Assembly: GCF_000024545.1 (NCBI RefSeq)
Contig: NC_013947.1
Span: 3,224,001-3,288,000, forward strand
DNA length: 64,000 nucleotides
Origin: Stackebrandtia nassauensis DSM 44728
GTDB lineage: Bacteria; Actinomycetota; Actinomycetes; Mycobacteriales; Micromonosporaceae
Direction of reading: 5' to 3'
Shown piece after piece: positions 56,733 through 64,000 of this stretch. The translations under genes were made by a program, and so were the position numbers. The notes under the pieces are model-generated. The model was not told where the DNA came from. It made no database searches and saw only the letters and a list, made by a program, of their open reading frames with translations. Each line of letters opens with the position of its first letter. The stretch's first letter is position 1.

Positions 56733-57595
56733 CCCGCATGCGTTTCGGCCTGCGGCACCTGGCCGCGATACTGGGCCTGACCGTCGCCGCGTTGCCACCG
56801 GTCGTCCTCGCCGACGCCCCGGCCGCGCACGCGGCGGTGTGCTCGCCGGGCTCGGGCGTCAGCGTCATCGTCGACTTCGGAGCACTTGGGTCGGTGAAGT
56901 CCGGTTGCGCGTCCGGGGCACCGTCCACCGGCCTGAAAGCCTTGAGCGGTGCGGGTTTCAGCTACAGCTACGTACCCGGCCAGACCGGGATGGTCTGCCG
57001 CATCAACAGCCTGCCCGACCCGTGCCCCTCGGGCGGCCCGCCGGTGGACAAGTACTGGTCCTACTGGGTCGCCGAGCGCGGCGGCACCTGGAAGTACAGC
57101 TCAAAGGGCGCCGGGAACCGCACCCCACCCGTGGGCAGTGTGGACGGTTGGGCCTTCGGTGCCGGGAAACCGCCCGCGACGGCGCCGCCCGCCAAGGGAT
57201 CCTCCTCGGGCGGTGGCGGCGACAGCGACGGCGGTGGCGACGGTTCCGGTGACGGCGGCGGCAGTGGCGGTGGCGGAAAGGACGACGGCGGCTCGAAGAA
57301 GTCCGGCAAGCCCGGCGACCCCTCGGCGTCCGACAAGAAGAAGGACCGCGACTCGCCCTCGGCCAGCGGCTCGGGCAGCCAGACCGCGCCCGGCGCCGAG
57401 GATCCGGCGGCGGACCCCGGTTCGGGCTCCGATGGCTACGACAACGCGTCCAACGTGGGCTCCCAGATGGGCACGGTCGGCGGCATCTTCGGTGCCGGGA
57501 TCGTGCTGGTGCTGCTGGCGGCACTGGGCTGGCGCACCTGGCAACGCCGACGCGGCGAAACGGAGCCGGTCGAAGCGGCGGAACCGTCCGAATGA
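56729..57595 (+). CDS. membrane-anchored DUF4430-like surface protein (transcobalamin beta-domain-like)
   Basis: A 288-residue exported protein. The signal peptide ends near AHAAV. Residues about 40-150 form a compact domain with VSVIVDFGALGSVKSGC, AGFSYSYVPGQTGMVCRI, KYWSYWVAERGGTWKYSSKG and VDGWAFG, the pattern of DUF4430/transcobalamin-like beta-domains, with four cysteines. A Gly/Ser/Asp/Lys linker of about 85 residues crosses the wall, and one helix (IFGAGIVLVLLAALGW) plus RTWQRRR anchors it in the membrane. Overlaps of four bases on both sides tie it to the toroid protein and the ECF permease. A hand-over role between wall and transporter is inference. Confidence 0.77.
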   Translation: MTRMRFGLRHLAAILGLTVAALPPVVLADAPAAHAAVCSPGSGVSVIVDFGALGSVKSGCASGAPSTGLKALSGAGFSYSYVPGQTGMVCRINSLPDPCPSGGPPVDKYWSYWVAERGGTWKYSSKGAGNRTPPVGSVDGWAFGAGKPPATAPPAKGSSSGGGGDSDGGGDGSGDGGGSGGGGKDDGGSKKSGKPGDPSASDKKKDRDSPSASGSGSQTAPGAEDPAADPGSGSDGYDNASNVGSQMGTVGGIFGAGIVLVLLAALGWRTWQRRRGETEPVEAAEPSE

Positions 57596-58698
57596 CGCGT
57601 GCCGGGCGGCTGCATCCGGTGGCGTGGTGGGTGTGGGCGGTGTGCCTGGCCACCGCCGCCAGCCGCGTCACCAACCCGTGGCTGCTGCTGATGATCATGG
57701 CGGTCGCCGGTTACGTGGTGACCGCCCGCCGCGGCGACGAACCCTGGTCGAACGCCTACCGGGTGTTCCTGATGATCGGGTTCATCGCCATCGGCATCCG
57801 GCTGGTGTTCCACATCCTGTTGGGCGGCGTGCAGGGCCCGACGGTGCTGTTCGAGCTGCCGTCGCTGACGCTTCCCGAATGGACGCAAGGGATCCGCATC
57901 GGTGGACCCGTCACCCTCGAAGGGGTGCTGTTCGCCGTGTACGACGGGCTGCGGTTGGCGACGCTGCTGGCCTGCGTCGGGGCCGCCAACGCGCTGGCCA
58001 GCCCTCGGCGGCTGGTGCGCAGCATGCCCGCCGCGCTGTACGAGGTGAGCGTGGCCGTGGTGGTGGCGCTGACCGTCGCGCCGCAGCTGGTCACCAGTAC
58101 CCAACGGGTCCACCGGGCCCGGCAGCTGCGCGGCGACACCTCGAAGCGGCCCGGGCACGTGCTGCGGCGCGTGGTGGCGCCGGTGCTGCACGACGCCCTG
58201 GACCGGTCGCTGTCGCTGGCGGCGGCGATGGACTGCCGGGGCTATGGACGCAAGACCGGCATCCCGAAACCGGCCCGGCGGGCCACGGCGGCGCTGCTGT
58301 TGCTGGGGCTGTTGGGTTTGTGCGTCGGGGCATACGGGCTGCTGGGCGCGCAGACCTCCCCGACGGCCGCGGCCGCGCTGCTGACCGGCGGCGCGGTGCT
58401 CGCGGGCGGCGGCATCGTGCTGGCGGCCCGGCGGGTGCCGCGCACCCGCTACCGTCCAGACCCGTTCGGGGTTCGGGAGTGGACGGTCGTGGCCAGCGGG
58501 CTGGCCGTGCTCGCGGCGATCATCGTTTCCGAGGTGCTGTCACCGGCCGGCCTCATCGCCGAGACCCAACCGGCTCAGCTGCCGCCGCTGCCGTTGCTGG
58601 CGGCACTCGGCATCCTCATCGGACTCGTCCCGGCGGCCGCGGCCCCGGCAACACGCACCGTCGTGACGGCGACGGTGAAACGCGAGGTGGCGGCATGA
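57592..58698 (+). CDS. ECF transporter T component
   Basis: A 368-residue membrane protein with about eight hydrophobic segments. The EcfT coupling helices carry the short A/Arg-Gly motifs in RVHRARQLRGD and AAAMDCRGYGRK, which contact the two ATPase subunits. The family core is extended by extra C-terminal helices (GLAVLAAIIVSEVLSPAG, PLLAALGILIGLVPAAA). It is translationally coupled on both sides. Substrate specificity comes from the S component and the riboswitch suggests a corrinoid. Confidence 0.85.
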   Translation: MTRAGRLHPVAWWVWAVCLATAASRVTNPWLLLMIMAVAGYVVTARRGDEPWSNAYRVFLMIGFIAIGIRLVFHILLGGVQGPTVLFELPSLTLPEWTQGIRIGGPVTLEGVLFAVYDGLRLATLLACVGAANALASPRRLVRSMPAALYEVSVAVVVALTVAPQLVTSTQRVHRARQLRGDTSKRPGHVLRRVVAPVLHDALDRSLSLAAAMDCRGYGRKTGIPKPARRATAALLLLGLLGLCVGAYGLLGAQTSPTAAAALLTGGAVLAGGGIVLAARRVPRTRYRPDPFGVREWTVVASGLAVLAAIIVSEVLSPAGLIAETQPAQLPPLPLLAALGILIGLVPAAAAPATRTVVTATVKREVAA

Positions 58699-60317
58699 TC
58701 GTTTTCGACGACGTCTCGGTTCGCTACCCCGAAGCCGACCACGACGTCCTCAGCCGGGTGAACCTCGAGATACCCGAGGGGGAGCTGTGCCTCGTCGTGG
58801 GCGCCACCGGTTCCGGGAAGTCCACACTGCTGTCGTGCGTCAACGGCCTGGTCCCGCACTTCACCGGCGGCGAGGTCACCGGACGCATCACCGTGGACGG
58901 ACGCTCCACGCGCGACAACCGGCCCGCCGAACTGGCCGACGTCGTCGGCTACGTCGGCCAGGATCCGTTGGCGGGCTTCGTCTCCGAGTACGTCGAGGAG
59001 GAGCTGGCCTACGCGATGGAGTCGCTGGGCACCTCCGACGAGGTGATGCGCAAACGAGTCACCGAGACCGTGGACCTGCTGGGGCTGGCCGACCTGCGCG
59101 ACCGTCCGCTGGGGAGCCTGTCGGCGGGACAGCGGCAGCGCGTCGCCATCGGGGCGGCCCTGACCGCGCAGCCACGGATCCTGGTCCTGGACGAACCGAC
59201 CTCGGCGCTGGACCCCGGCGCGGCCGAGGAGGTGCTGGCGGCCCTGCACCGGCTCGTCCACGACCTCGGCGTGACGGTGCTGCTGGCCGAGCACCGGCTG
59301 GAGCGGGTGGTGCAGTACGCCGACCGCGTCGTCCTGGTGCGCGGCGGCGAAACCGGTGTGACGGCGGGAGAACCGGGGGAGGTGCTGCGGTCGTCGCCGG
59401 TGGCGCCGCCGGTGGTGCGACTGGCCAAGGCCATGGCGTGGCCGACCGTCCCGGTGTCGGTGCGGCAGGCCCGGCGAGCGGCCACCGACCTGCGGCAGCG
59501 GCTCACGGACACGACCGAGCCCCCACCCCCGAATGCCCCCGCGAACGCCGACCGCCCCTTTGTCGAAGTGCGTCGCCTGACCGTCCGCTACCCCGGAGTC
59601 GAAGCGGTGCGCGGCATCGACCTCGACATCGCCGAAGGCGAACGCGTCGCCGTCATGGGCCGCAACGGTTCCGGCAAGTCGAGCCTGCTGTGGGCGATGC
59701 AGGGCACCGGACGGCGCGACGCCGGGACGGTACGCGTCGCGGGCCGCGACCCGAAGACGCTCGACCCCCGTGAACGACGCCAGCTCGCCGGGCTGGTGCC
59801 CGCCGAACCCACCGACCTGCTGTACGCCGAGACCGTCGCCGCCGAATGCGAACAGGCCGACCGCGAATCGGATGCGCCGCCCGGCCGCTGCCGCGACATC
59901 CTGTCCACACTCGTGTCCGATGTCGACCCCGCCACCCACCCCCGGGACCTGTCGGAAGGGCAGCGACTCGCGCTCGCGGTGGCCGTGTCCATGACCGCCG
60001 AACCCGCACTGCTGCTCATGGACGAACCCACCCGCGGCCTCGACTACCCCGCCAAAGCCGAACTGGCCACGATGCTGCACGCCCTGTCCGCCACCGGAAA
60101 GACCAGCCTCGTCACCACTCACGACGTCGAGTTCGCCGCCGAATACGCCACCCGCGTCATCGTGGTGTCCGACGGCGAGATCGTCGCCGACGGGCCCGCC
60201 CGCGACATCGTGACGTCCTCGGCCATCTTCGCCCCACAGGTGTCCAAAGTGCTGGCACCGGCCCCGTACCTGACGGTGTCCGAAGTGGTCCAGGCACTCG
60301 GGGAGGTACCGGCATGA
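58695..60317 (+). CDS. ECF transporter ATPase, two ABC domains fused
   Basis: A 540-residue protein containing both nucleotide-binding domains. The first has GATGSGKSTLLSCVNGLVPH, signature LSAGQRQRVAIG and Walker B ILVLDEPTSALD. The second has GRNGSGKSSLLWAMQG, a variant signature LSEGQRLALAVAV and LLMDEPTRGLD. A linker of about 50 residues with Pro-rich sequence (TTEPPPPNAPAN) joins them. In most ECF systems these are two proteins, EcfA and EcfA'. It is cytoplasmic and coupled to the T component by a four-base overlap. Confidence 0.92.
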   Translation: MIVFDDVSVRYPEADHDVLSRVNLEIPEGELCLVVGATGSGKSTLLSCVNGLVPHFTGGEVTGRITVDGRSTRDNRPAELADVVGYVGQDPLAGFVSEYVEEELAYAMESLGTSDEVMRKRVTETVDLLGLADLRDRPLGSLSAGQRQRVAIGAALTAQPRILVLDEPTSALDPGAAEEVLAALHRLVHDLGVTVLLAEHRLERVVQYADRVVLVRGGETGVTAGEPGEVLRSSPVAPPVVRLAKAMAWPTVPVSVRQARRAATDLRQRLTDTTEPPPPNAPANADRPFVEVRRLTVRYPGVEAVRGIDLDIAEGERVAVMGRNGSGKSSLLWAMQGTGRRDAGTVRVAGRDPKTLDPRERRQLAGLVPAEPTDLLYAETVAAECEQADRESDAPPGRCRDILSTLVSDVDPATHPRDLSEGQRLALAVAVSMTAEPALLLMDEPTRGLDYPAKAELATMLHALSATGKTSLVTTHDVEFAAEYATRVIVVSDGEIVADGPARDIVTSSAIFAPQVSKVLAPAPYLTVSEVVQALGEVPA

Positions 60318-61138
60318 CGACCCTGCGGCTGCGCTGGGGCACCGCCCTCACCCTGACCGTCGGCGGCCTGTTCGGCGTCGCCGCCGTCGGCTGGCCACTG
60401 CTGATCACCCCCTCCTCGCACCTGTCCGAGGGCCTCACCGGCCCGTGGCTGTTCGCCGGGCTGCTGCCGCTGGTCCTGGCCGCGATGCTGGTCCAGATAT
60501 CCGAAGGCGGCCTCGACGCCAAAGCGGTGGCCATGCTCGGCGTCCTGTCGGCGGTCATCGCCGCGGTGCGGCCGTTCGGCGCCGGAACCGCCGGGGTGGA
60601 GACGGTGTTCTTCCTGCTGCTCCTCGCCGGACGGGTCTACGGCCCCGGCTTCGGTTTCGTCCTCGGCAACACCGCGCTGTTCGCCTCGGCGCTGCTGACC
60701 GGCGGCGTCGGGCCGTGGCTGCCGTTCCAGATGCTCGGCGCGGCCTTCTTCGCCCTCGGGGCCGGGCTGCTGCCGCGCGCCCGCGGCTGGTGGGAACTCG
60801 TCATGCTGTCCGGATACGGCGCGGTCGCGAGCCTGGGCTTCGGCCTGATGCTGAACCTGTCGTTCTGGCCGTACGCGGTCTCCGACGGCTCACCGCTGTC
60901 CTATGAGGCCGGCGCCTCGGTCGCCGAGAACCTGTCCCGACTGGTCGCGTTCAACCTGGCCACCTCGCTGGGCTGGGACATCGGCCGGGCCATCACCACG
61001 ACCGTCCTCATCCTCACCTGCGGGCCGGTGCTGCTGCGGGTGTTCCGCCGCGCGGCTCGCAAAGCCCGCTGGCACAACGAGACCCGGCCGGTGCCGCGCG
61101 TGGCGGAACCGGCCGGGTCGACAGTCTCGCCGTCCTAG
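60314..61138 (+). CDS. ECF transporter S component (probably corrinoid-specific)
   Basis: A 274-residue membrane protein with six or seven hydrophobic segments. GPWLFAGLLPLVLAAMLVQI, GVLSAVIAAVRPFGAGTAGV and RVYGPGFGFVLGNTALFASA follow the pattern of S components close to the CbrT group, in which the AVRPFGAG and GPGFGF loops line the substrate pocket. As the last gene of the riboswitch operon it should define the imported vitamin. The stop codon TAG lies in CTAG, which is also the stop of typA on the other strand. Confidence 0.82.
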   Translation: MTTLRLRWGTALTLTVGGLFGVAAVGWPLLITPSSHLSEGLTGPWLFAGLLPLVLAAMLVQISEGGLDAKAVAMLGVLSAVIAAVRPFGAGTAGVETVFFLLLLAGRVYGPGFGFVLGNTALFASALLTGGVGPWLPFQMLGAAFFALGAGLLPRARGWWELVMLSGYGAVASLGFGLMLNLSFWPYAVSDGSPLSYEAGASVAENLSRLVAFNLATSLGWDIGRAITTTVLILTCGPVLLRVFRRAARKARWHNETRPVPRVAEPAGSTVSPS

Positions 61139-62997
61139 CGGGGCGCGCCGGTGCGGCGGGAACGCTCGCGCAGCTTCGCGTCCAGCTCGACCTTGCGGAT
61201 CCGGATCGCCTCCGGGGTCACCTCGACGCACTCGTCGCCACGGCAGAACTCCAGCGCCTGCTCCAGCGACAGCTTGCGCGGCGGTACCAGACGCTCCAGC
61301 TCCTCGCCCGTGGACTGCCGGACGTTGGTGAGCTTCTTCTCCTTGCAGATGTTGACGTCCATGTCGTCGGCGCGCGAGTTCTCGCCCACGATCATGCCCT
61401 CGTAGACCTCGGTGGTCGGTTCCACGAACAGGGTGCCGCGTTCCTGCAGGTTGAACATGGCGTAGCTCGCCGCGACCCCGGAGCGGTCGGCGACCAGCGA
61501 ACCCGACGGACGGGTGCGCAGCTCCCCGAACCACGGCTCGTAGCTTTCGAAGACGTGGTGGGCGATACCGGTGCCGCGGGTCTCGGTCAGGAACTCGGTG
61601 CGGAAGCCGATCAGGCCGCGCGCCGGGATCAGCCACTCCATCCGGATCCAGCCGGTGCCGTGGTTGACCAGCTGCTCCATCCGGCCCTTGCGGGTGGCCA
61701 GCAGCTGCGTGATCGCGCCCAGGTACTCGTCGGGGGCGTCGATGGTCAGCCGTTCCACCGGTTCGCAGGTCTTGCCGTCGATCTCACGCGTGACGACCTG
61801 CGGCTTGCCGACGGTCAGCTCGAAGCTCTCGCGCCGCATCTGCTCGACCAGGATCGCCAGCGCCAGTTCGCCACGGCCCTGCACCTCCCAGGCGTCGGGA
61901 CGCTCGGTGGGCAGCACCCGCAGCGACACGTTGCCGATCAGCTCCCGGTCCAGGCGGTCCTTGAGCTGACGGGCGGTCACCTTGGCGCCCTTGACCTTCC
62001 CGGTCAGCGGCGAGGTGTTGGTGCCGATGGTCATGGAGATCGCCGGTTCGTCCACCCGGATCAGTGGCAGCGGCTCGGGGTGTTCGGCGTGGGCGAGGGT
62101 CTCGCCGATCATGATCTCGGGGATACCGGCCACGGCGATGATGTCGCCCGGGCCGGCCTCGGCGGCGGGCTTGCGCTCCAGGCCCTCGGTCATGAGCAGC
62201 TCCGAGACCCGCACCTTGGCGACGGTCCCGTCGGTGCGGCACCAGGCCACGGTCTCACCCTTGTGGATCGTTCCCTGCCGCACCCGGCACAGCGCCAGCC
62301 GTCCCAGGAACGGGGACGCGTCCAGGTTGGTGACGTGCGCCTGCAACGGCGCGCCTTCGTCGAAGGTCGGCGCGGGGACGGTGTCCAGCAGCGTCTGGAC
62401 CAGCGGCTGCAGGTTCGTCGAATCGGCGGGCACCTGACCGTTGCCGGGTTCCGACAGCGAGGCGATGCCGTCGCGGGCACAGGCGTACACGATCGGGAAG
62501 TCGATCTGGGTCTCGTCGGCGTCCAGGTCGAGGAACAGCTCGTAGACCTCGTCGACGACCTCCTTGATGCGGGCGTCGGGCCGGTCGACCTTGTTGATGA
62601 CCAGGACGATCGGCAGTTTCGCCGCCAGCGCCTTGCGCAGCACGAACCGGGTCTGCGGCAGCGGTCCCTCGGACGCGTCCACCAGCAGCAGCACCCCGTC
62701 GACCATGGTCAGGCCGCGTTCGACCTCACCGCCGAAGTCGGCGTGGCCGGGGGTGTCGATGATGTTGATGGTCAGTTCCTGGCCGTCGGGCGTGTGATGG
62801 TGCACGGCGGTGTTCTTGGCCAGGATGGTGATGCCCTTTTCCCGTTCCAGGTCCATGGAGTCCATGACCCGGTCGTCCACGTCCGCGCCGGGGCGGAAGG
62901 CACCGGCCTGGCGCAGCATGGCGTCGACCAGAGTGGTCTTCCCGTGGTCGACGTGGGCGATGATCGCGACATTGCGCAGGTCAGTGCGTTTTGACAT
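61135..62997 (-). CDS. typA: translational GTPase TypA/BipA
   Basis: A 620-residue ribosome-binding GTPase of the EF-G group, linked to stress growth and ribosome assembly. G1 is [17 protein letters not shown]3 [14 protein letters not shown] and G4 [10 protein letters not shown]. Domains II, III and V follow, and the BipA-specific C-terminal domain has [19 protein letters not shown] and [14 protein letters not shown] 62997 gives SKRTDLRN, as in homologues; ATG 63006 is an alternative. It ends on the palindromic CTAG shared with the ECF S gene. The 256-base interval to the divergent Hsp70 gene holds both promoters. Confidence 0.95.
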   Translation of the reverse strand: MSKRTDLRNVAIIAHVDHGKTTLVDAMLRQAGAFRPGADVDDRVMDSMDLEREKGITILAKNTAVHHHTPDGQELTINIIDTPGHADFGGEVERGLTMVDGVLLLVDASEGPLPQTRFVLRKALAAKLPIVLVINKVDRPDARIKEVVDEVYELFLDLDADETQIDFPIVYACARDGIASLSEPGNGQVPADSTNLQPLVQTLLDTVPAPTFDEGAPLQAHVTNLDASPFLGRLALCRVRQGTIHKGETVAWCRTDGTVAKVRVSELLMTEGLERKPAAEAGPGDIIAVAGIPEIMIGETLAHAEHPEPLPLIRVDEPAISMTIGTNTSPLTGKVKGAKVTARQLKDRLDRELIGNVSLRVLPTERPDAWEVQGRGELALAILVEQMRRESFELTVGKPQVVTREIDGKTCEPVERLTIDAPDEYLGAITQLLATRKGRMEQLVNHGTGWIRMEWLIPARGLIGFRTEFLTETRGTGIAHHVFESYEPWFGELRTRPSGSLVADRSGVAASYAMFNLQERGTLFVEPTTEVYEGMIVGENSRADDMDVNICKEKKLTNVRQSTGEELERLVPPRKLSLEQALEFCRGDECVEVTPEAIRIRKVELDAKLRERSRRTGAPR

Positions 62998-63253
62998 GAT
63001 GTCCATTCTCGGTTACGGGCGTATCCGGTCGGGAGGCGGGCCGTGTGACCGGCGGCACGCTCGGCGACGGGAAAAATGTATTCATATACCCCAATTGTGC
63101 CGTTCGAATCGCCGGAATCGGACGCTTCCGGTCTTTCCTCGCCGTGGCCCGGAGAATCGCGGCGCGGCAACGTACTCTAAAACGTCCACAGTGCTTACGT
63201 TTCCGGGGGTGAGGGCCCGCGACCGACTGTGGCGAGTGTCCTATTGTCGGAGT

Positions 63254-64000
63254 ATGTCGGCGTCGGCGACCCAGGTGCGCCTGGGAATCGATTTCGGGAC
63301 CTCCAACACCATCGCGGTCATGGAACGTCCTGGCCTTCCGGCTACCCCGCTGCTGTTCGACGGTTCCCCGGTGCTGCCCTCGGCCGTGTTCGCCACCGAA
63401 GGCAAACTGCTGGTCGGCCGCGACGCCGAGCGCGCCGCCATGTCCGACCCCGCCAGCTTCGAACCGCACCCCAAGCGCTGCATCGCCGACACCACCGTCC
63501 TGCTGGGACAGCGGGAGTTCAAGGCCGTCGACCTGGCCGCCGCCGTGCTGGCCCGCGTCGCCGCCGAGGCCCAGCGGGTTGCGGGCGTCATGCCCGGCAC
63601 CGTGGTGCTCACCCACCCGGCGGGCTGGGCCAACGAGCGGCTGAAGCTGCTGAGCACCGCCGCCTACCAGGCCGGACTGCCGCCGCCGCGCTTCGCCTCC
63701 GAACCGGTCGCGGCGGCCACCCACTTCGTCACCCACCTGGGCCACACCTTCCCCGACGGCAGCCACATCGTCGTCTACGACCTGGGCGGCGGCACCTTCG
63801 ACGTCAGCGTGGTCCGGATGGCGGGGGACAACCTCGAGGTCACCGCGACCGGTGGCCTGCCCGACGTGGGCGGCGTCGACATCGACTTCGCGATCGTGCG
63901 GCACCTGGAACAGACCTACCCGGGCGAGGACGGCCAGTGGCGGCGGCTGCGCGAACCCGAAAGCCCCGCCGACCGTCGGCACCGCCGGGGCCTGTGGCGG
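63254..64000 (+). CDS. Hsp70-family protein, N-terminal part
   Basis: Open from ATG 63254 to the end of the window (249 codons), so the C-terminus is missing. The actin-like ATPase fold is plain: VRLGIDFGTSNTIAVMERPG is phosphate loop 1, PGTVVLTHPAGWANERLKLL follows, and VVYDLGGGTFDVSVVRM is phosphate loop 2. The sequence differs from housekeeping DnaK (no IINEPTAAAL; SEPVAAATHFVTH instead), so this is one of the actinobacterial Hsp70-like proteins that often carry a membrane or substrate-binding tail. The tail cannot be seen here. Confidence 0.88.
   Translation, partial: MSASATQVRLGIDFGTSNTIAVMERPGLPATPLLFDGSPVLPSAVFATEGKLLVGRDAERAAMSDPASFEPHPKRCIADTTVLLGQREFKAVDLAAAVLARVAAEAQRVAGVMPGTVVLTHPAGWANERLKLLSTAAYQAGLPPPRFASEPVAAATHFVTHLGHTFPDGSHIVVYDLGGGTFDVSVVRMAGDNLEVTATGGLPDVGGVDIDFAIVRHLEQTYPGEDGQWRRLREPESPADRRHRRGLWR

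Noticed and set aside
56949-58690. Long Arg/Pro-rich stretch in frame with and upstream of the ECF ATPase
   Set aside because: It is an out-of-frame copy of the DUF4430-like and EcfT genes. The ATPase starts at ATG 58695, inside the EcfT stop, and begins with a normal ABC N-terminus.

Overview
The window is GC-rich chromosomal DNA from a high-GC actinobacterium. GTG starts are frequent, and eight arginine genes are joined by 4-base ATGA/GTGA overlaps. There is an SsgA-like cell-division/sporulation protein, two SARP/AfsR-type regulators (one with an in-frame TTA codon, as in bldA-dependent genes), a DosS/DosR-like two-component pair and a YbaB/WXG100-like/toxin operon. Together these point to a morphologically complex actinomycete. 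The family Glycomycetaceae (Stackebrandtia-like) is my best guess, but it is an inference from gene content and not a measured assignment.

Layout. 1-0.7 kb: end of pheT and its terminator. 0.9-1.8 kb: an AT-richer orphan gene for a two-helix membrane protein with a beta-rich domain. 2-6.7 kb (minus): a large AfsR-like regulator and two secreted proteins. 6.8-15.2 kb: the complete argCJBDFRGH operon behind a probable ARG box and ended by a strong hairpin. 15.3-16.1 kb: a decayed secreted hydrolase. 16.2-20.7 kb: an NmrA-like reductase with a nearly leaderless promoter, an amidohydrolase, a GH20-like glycosidase and a GNAT. 20.8-25.3 kb: a DUF4429/HIRAN protein, a three-gene YbaB/WXG/zincin-toxin operon and a DUF402 protein. 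25.4-27.1 kb: an SAH riboswitch with a visible terminator switch controlling ahcY. 27.1-35.8 kb (mostly minus): an M64 peptidase, TPR protein, hydroxyacid dehydrogenase, ROK regulator divergent from an MFS permease, DMT permease, small membrane protein, PEP-mutase-like protein, P-loop protein and SRPBCC protein. 35.9-38.7 kb: a membrane-anchored NACHT ATPase. 38.8-43.3 kb: an atypical P450 coupled to a small ORF, citrate synthase and histidine ammonia-lyase. 43.4-46.4 kb: a flavin-binding PPOX protein and a DosS/DosR-like pair in convergent orientation. 46.5-49.0 kb: SsgA-like protein, PGPGW membrane protein, TTA-containing SARP and a small secreted protein. 49.2-52.5 kb: a TctCBA tricarboxylate-type transporter. 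52.5-55.2 kb: an unknown protein, an alpha/beta hydrolase and a secreted M23 peptidase.

The most striking unit is 55.27-61.14 kb. A cobalamin riboswitch precedes five overlapping genes. The first two encode surface proteins: an LPVTG-anchored alpha/alpha-toroid protein and a membrane-anchored DUF4430/beta-domain-like protein. Side by side they resemble the two domains of animal intrinsic factor/transcobalamin split into separate chains. They are followed by EcfT, a fused double EcfA ATPase and an EcfS-like protein. The simplest reading is a B12-repressed system that captures corrinoids at the cell surface and hands them to an ECF importer. The window closes with typA (minus strand, sharing a CTAG stop palindrome with the ecfS-like gene) and the N-terminal part of an Hsp70-family gene that runs off the end.
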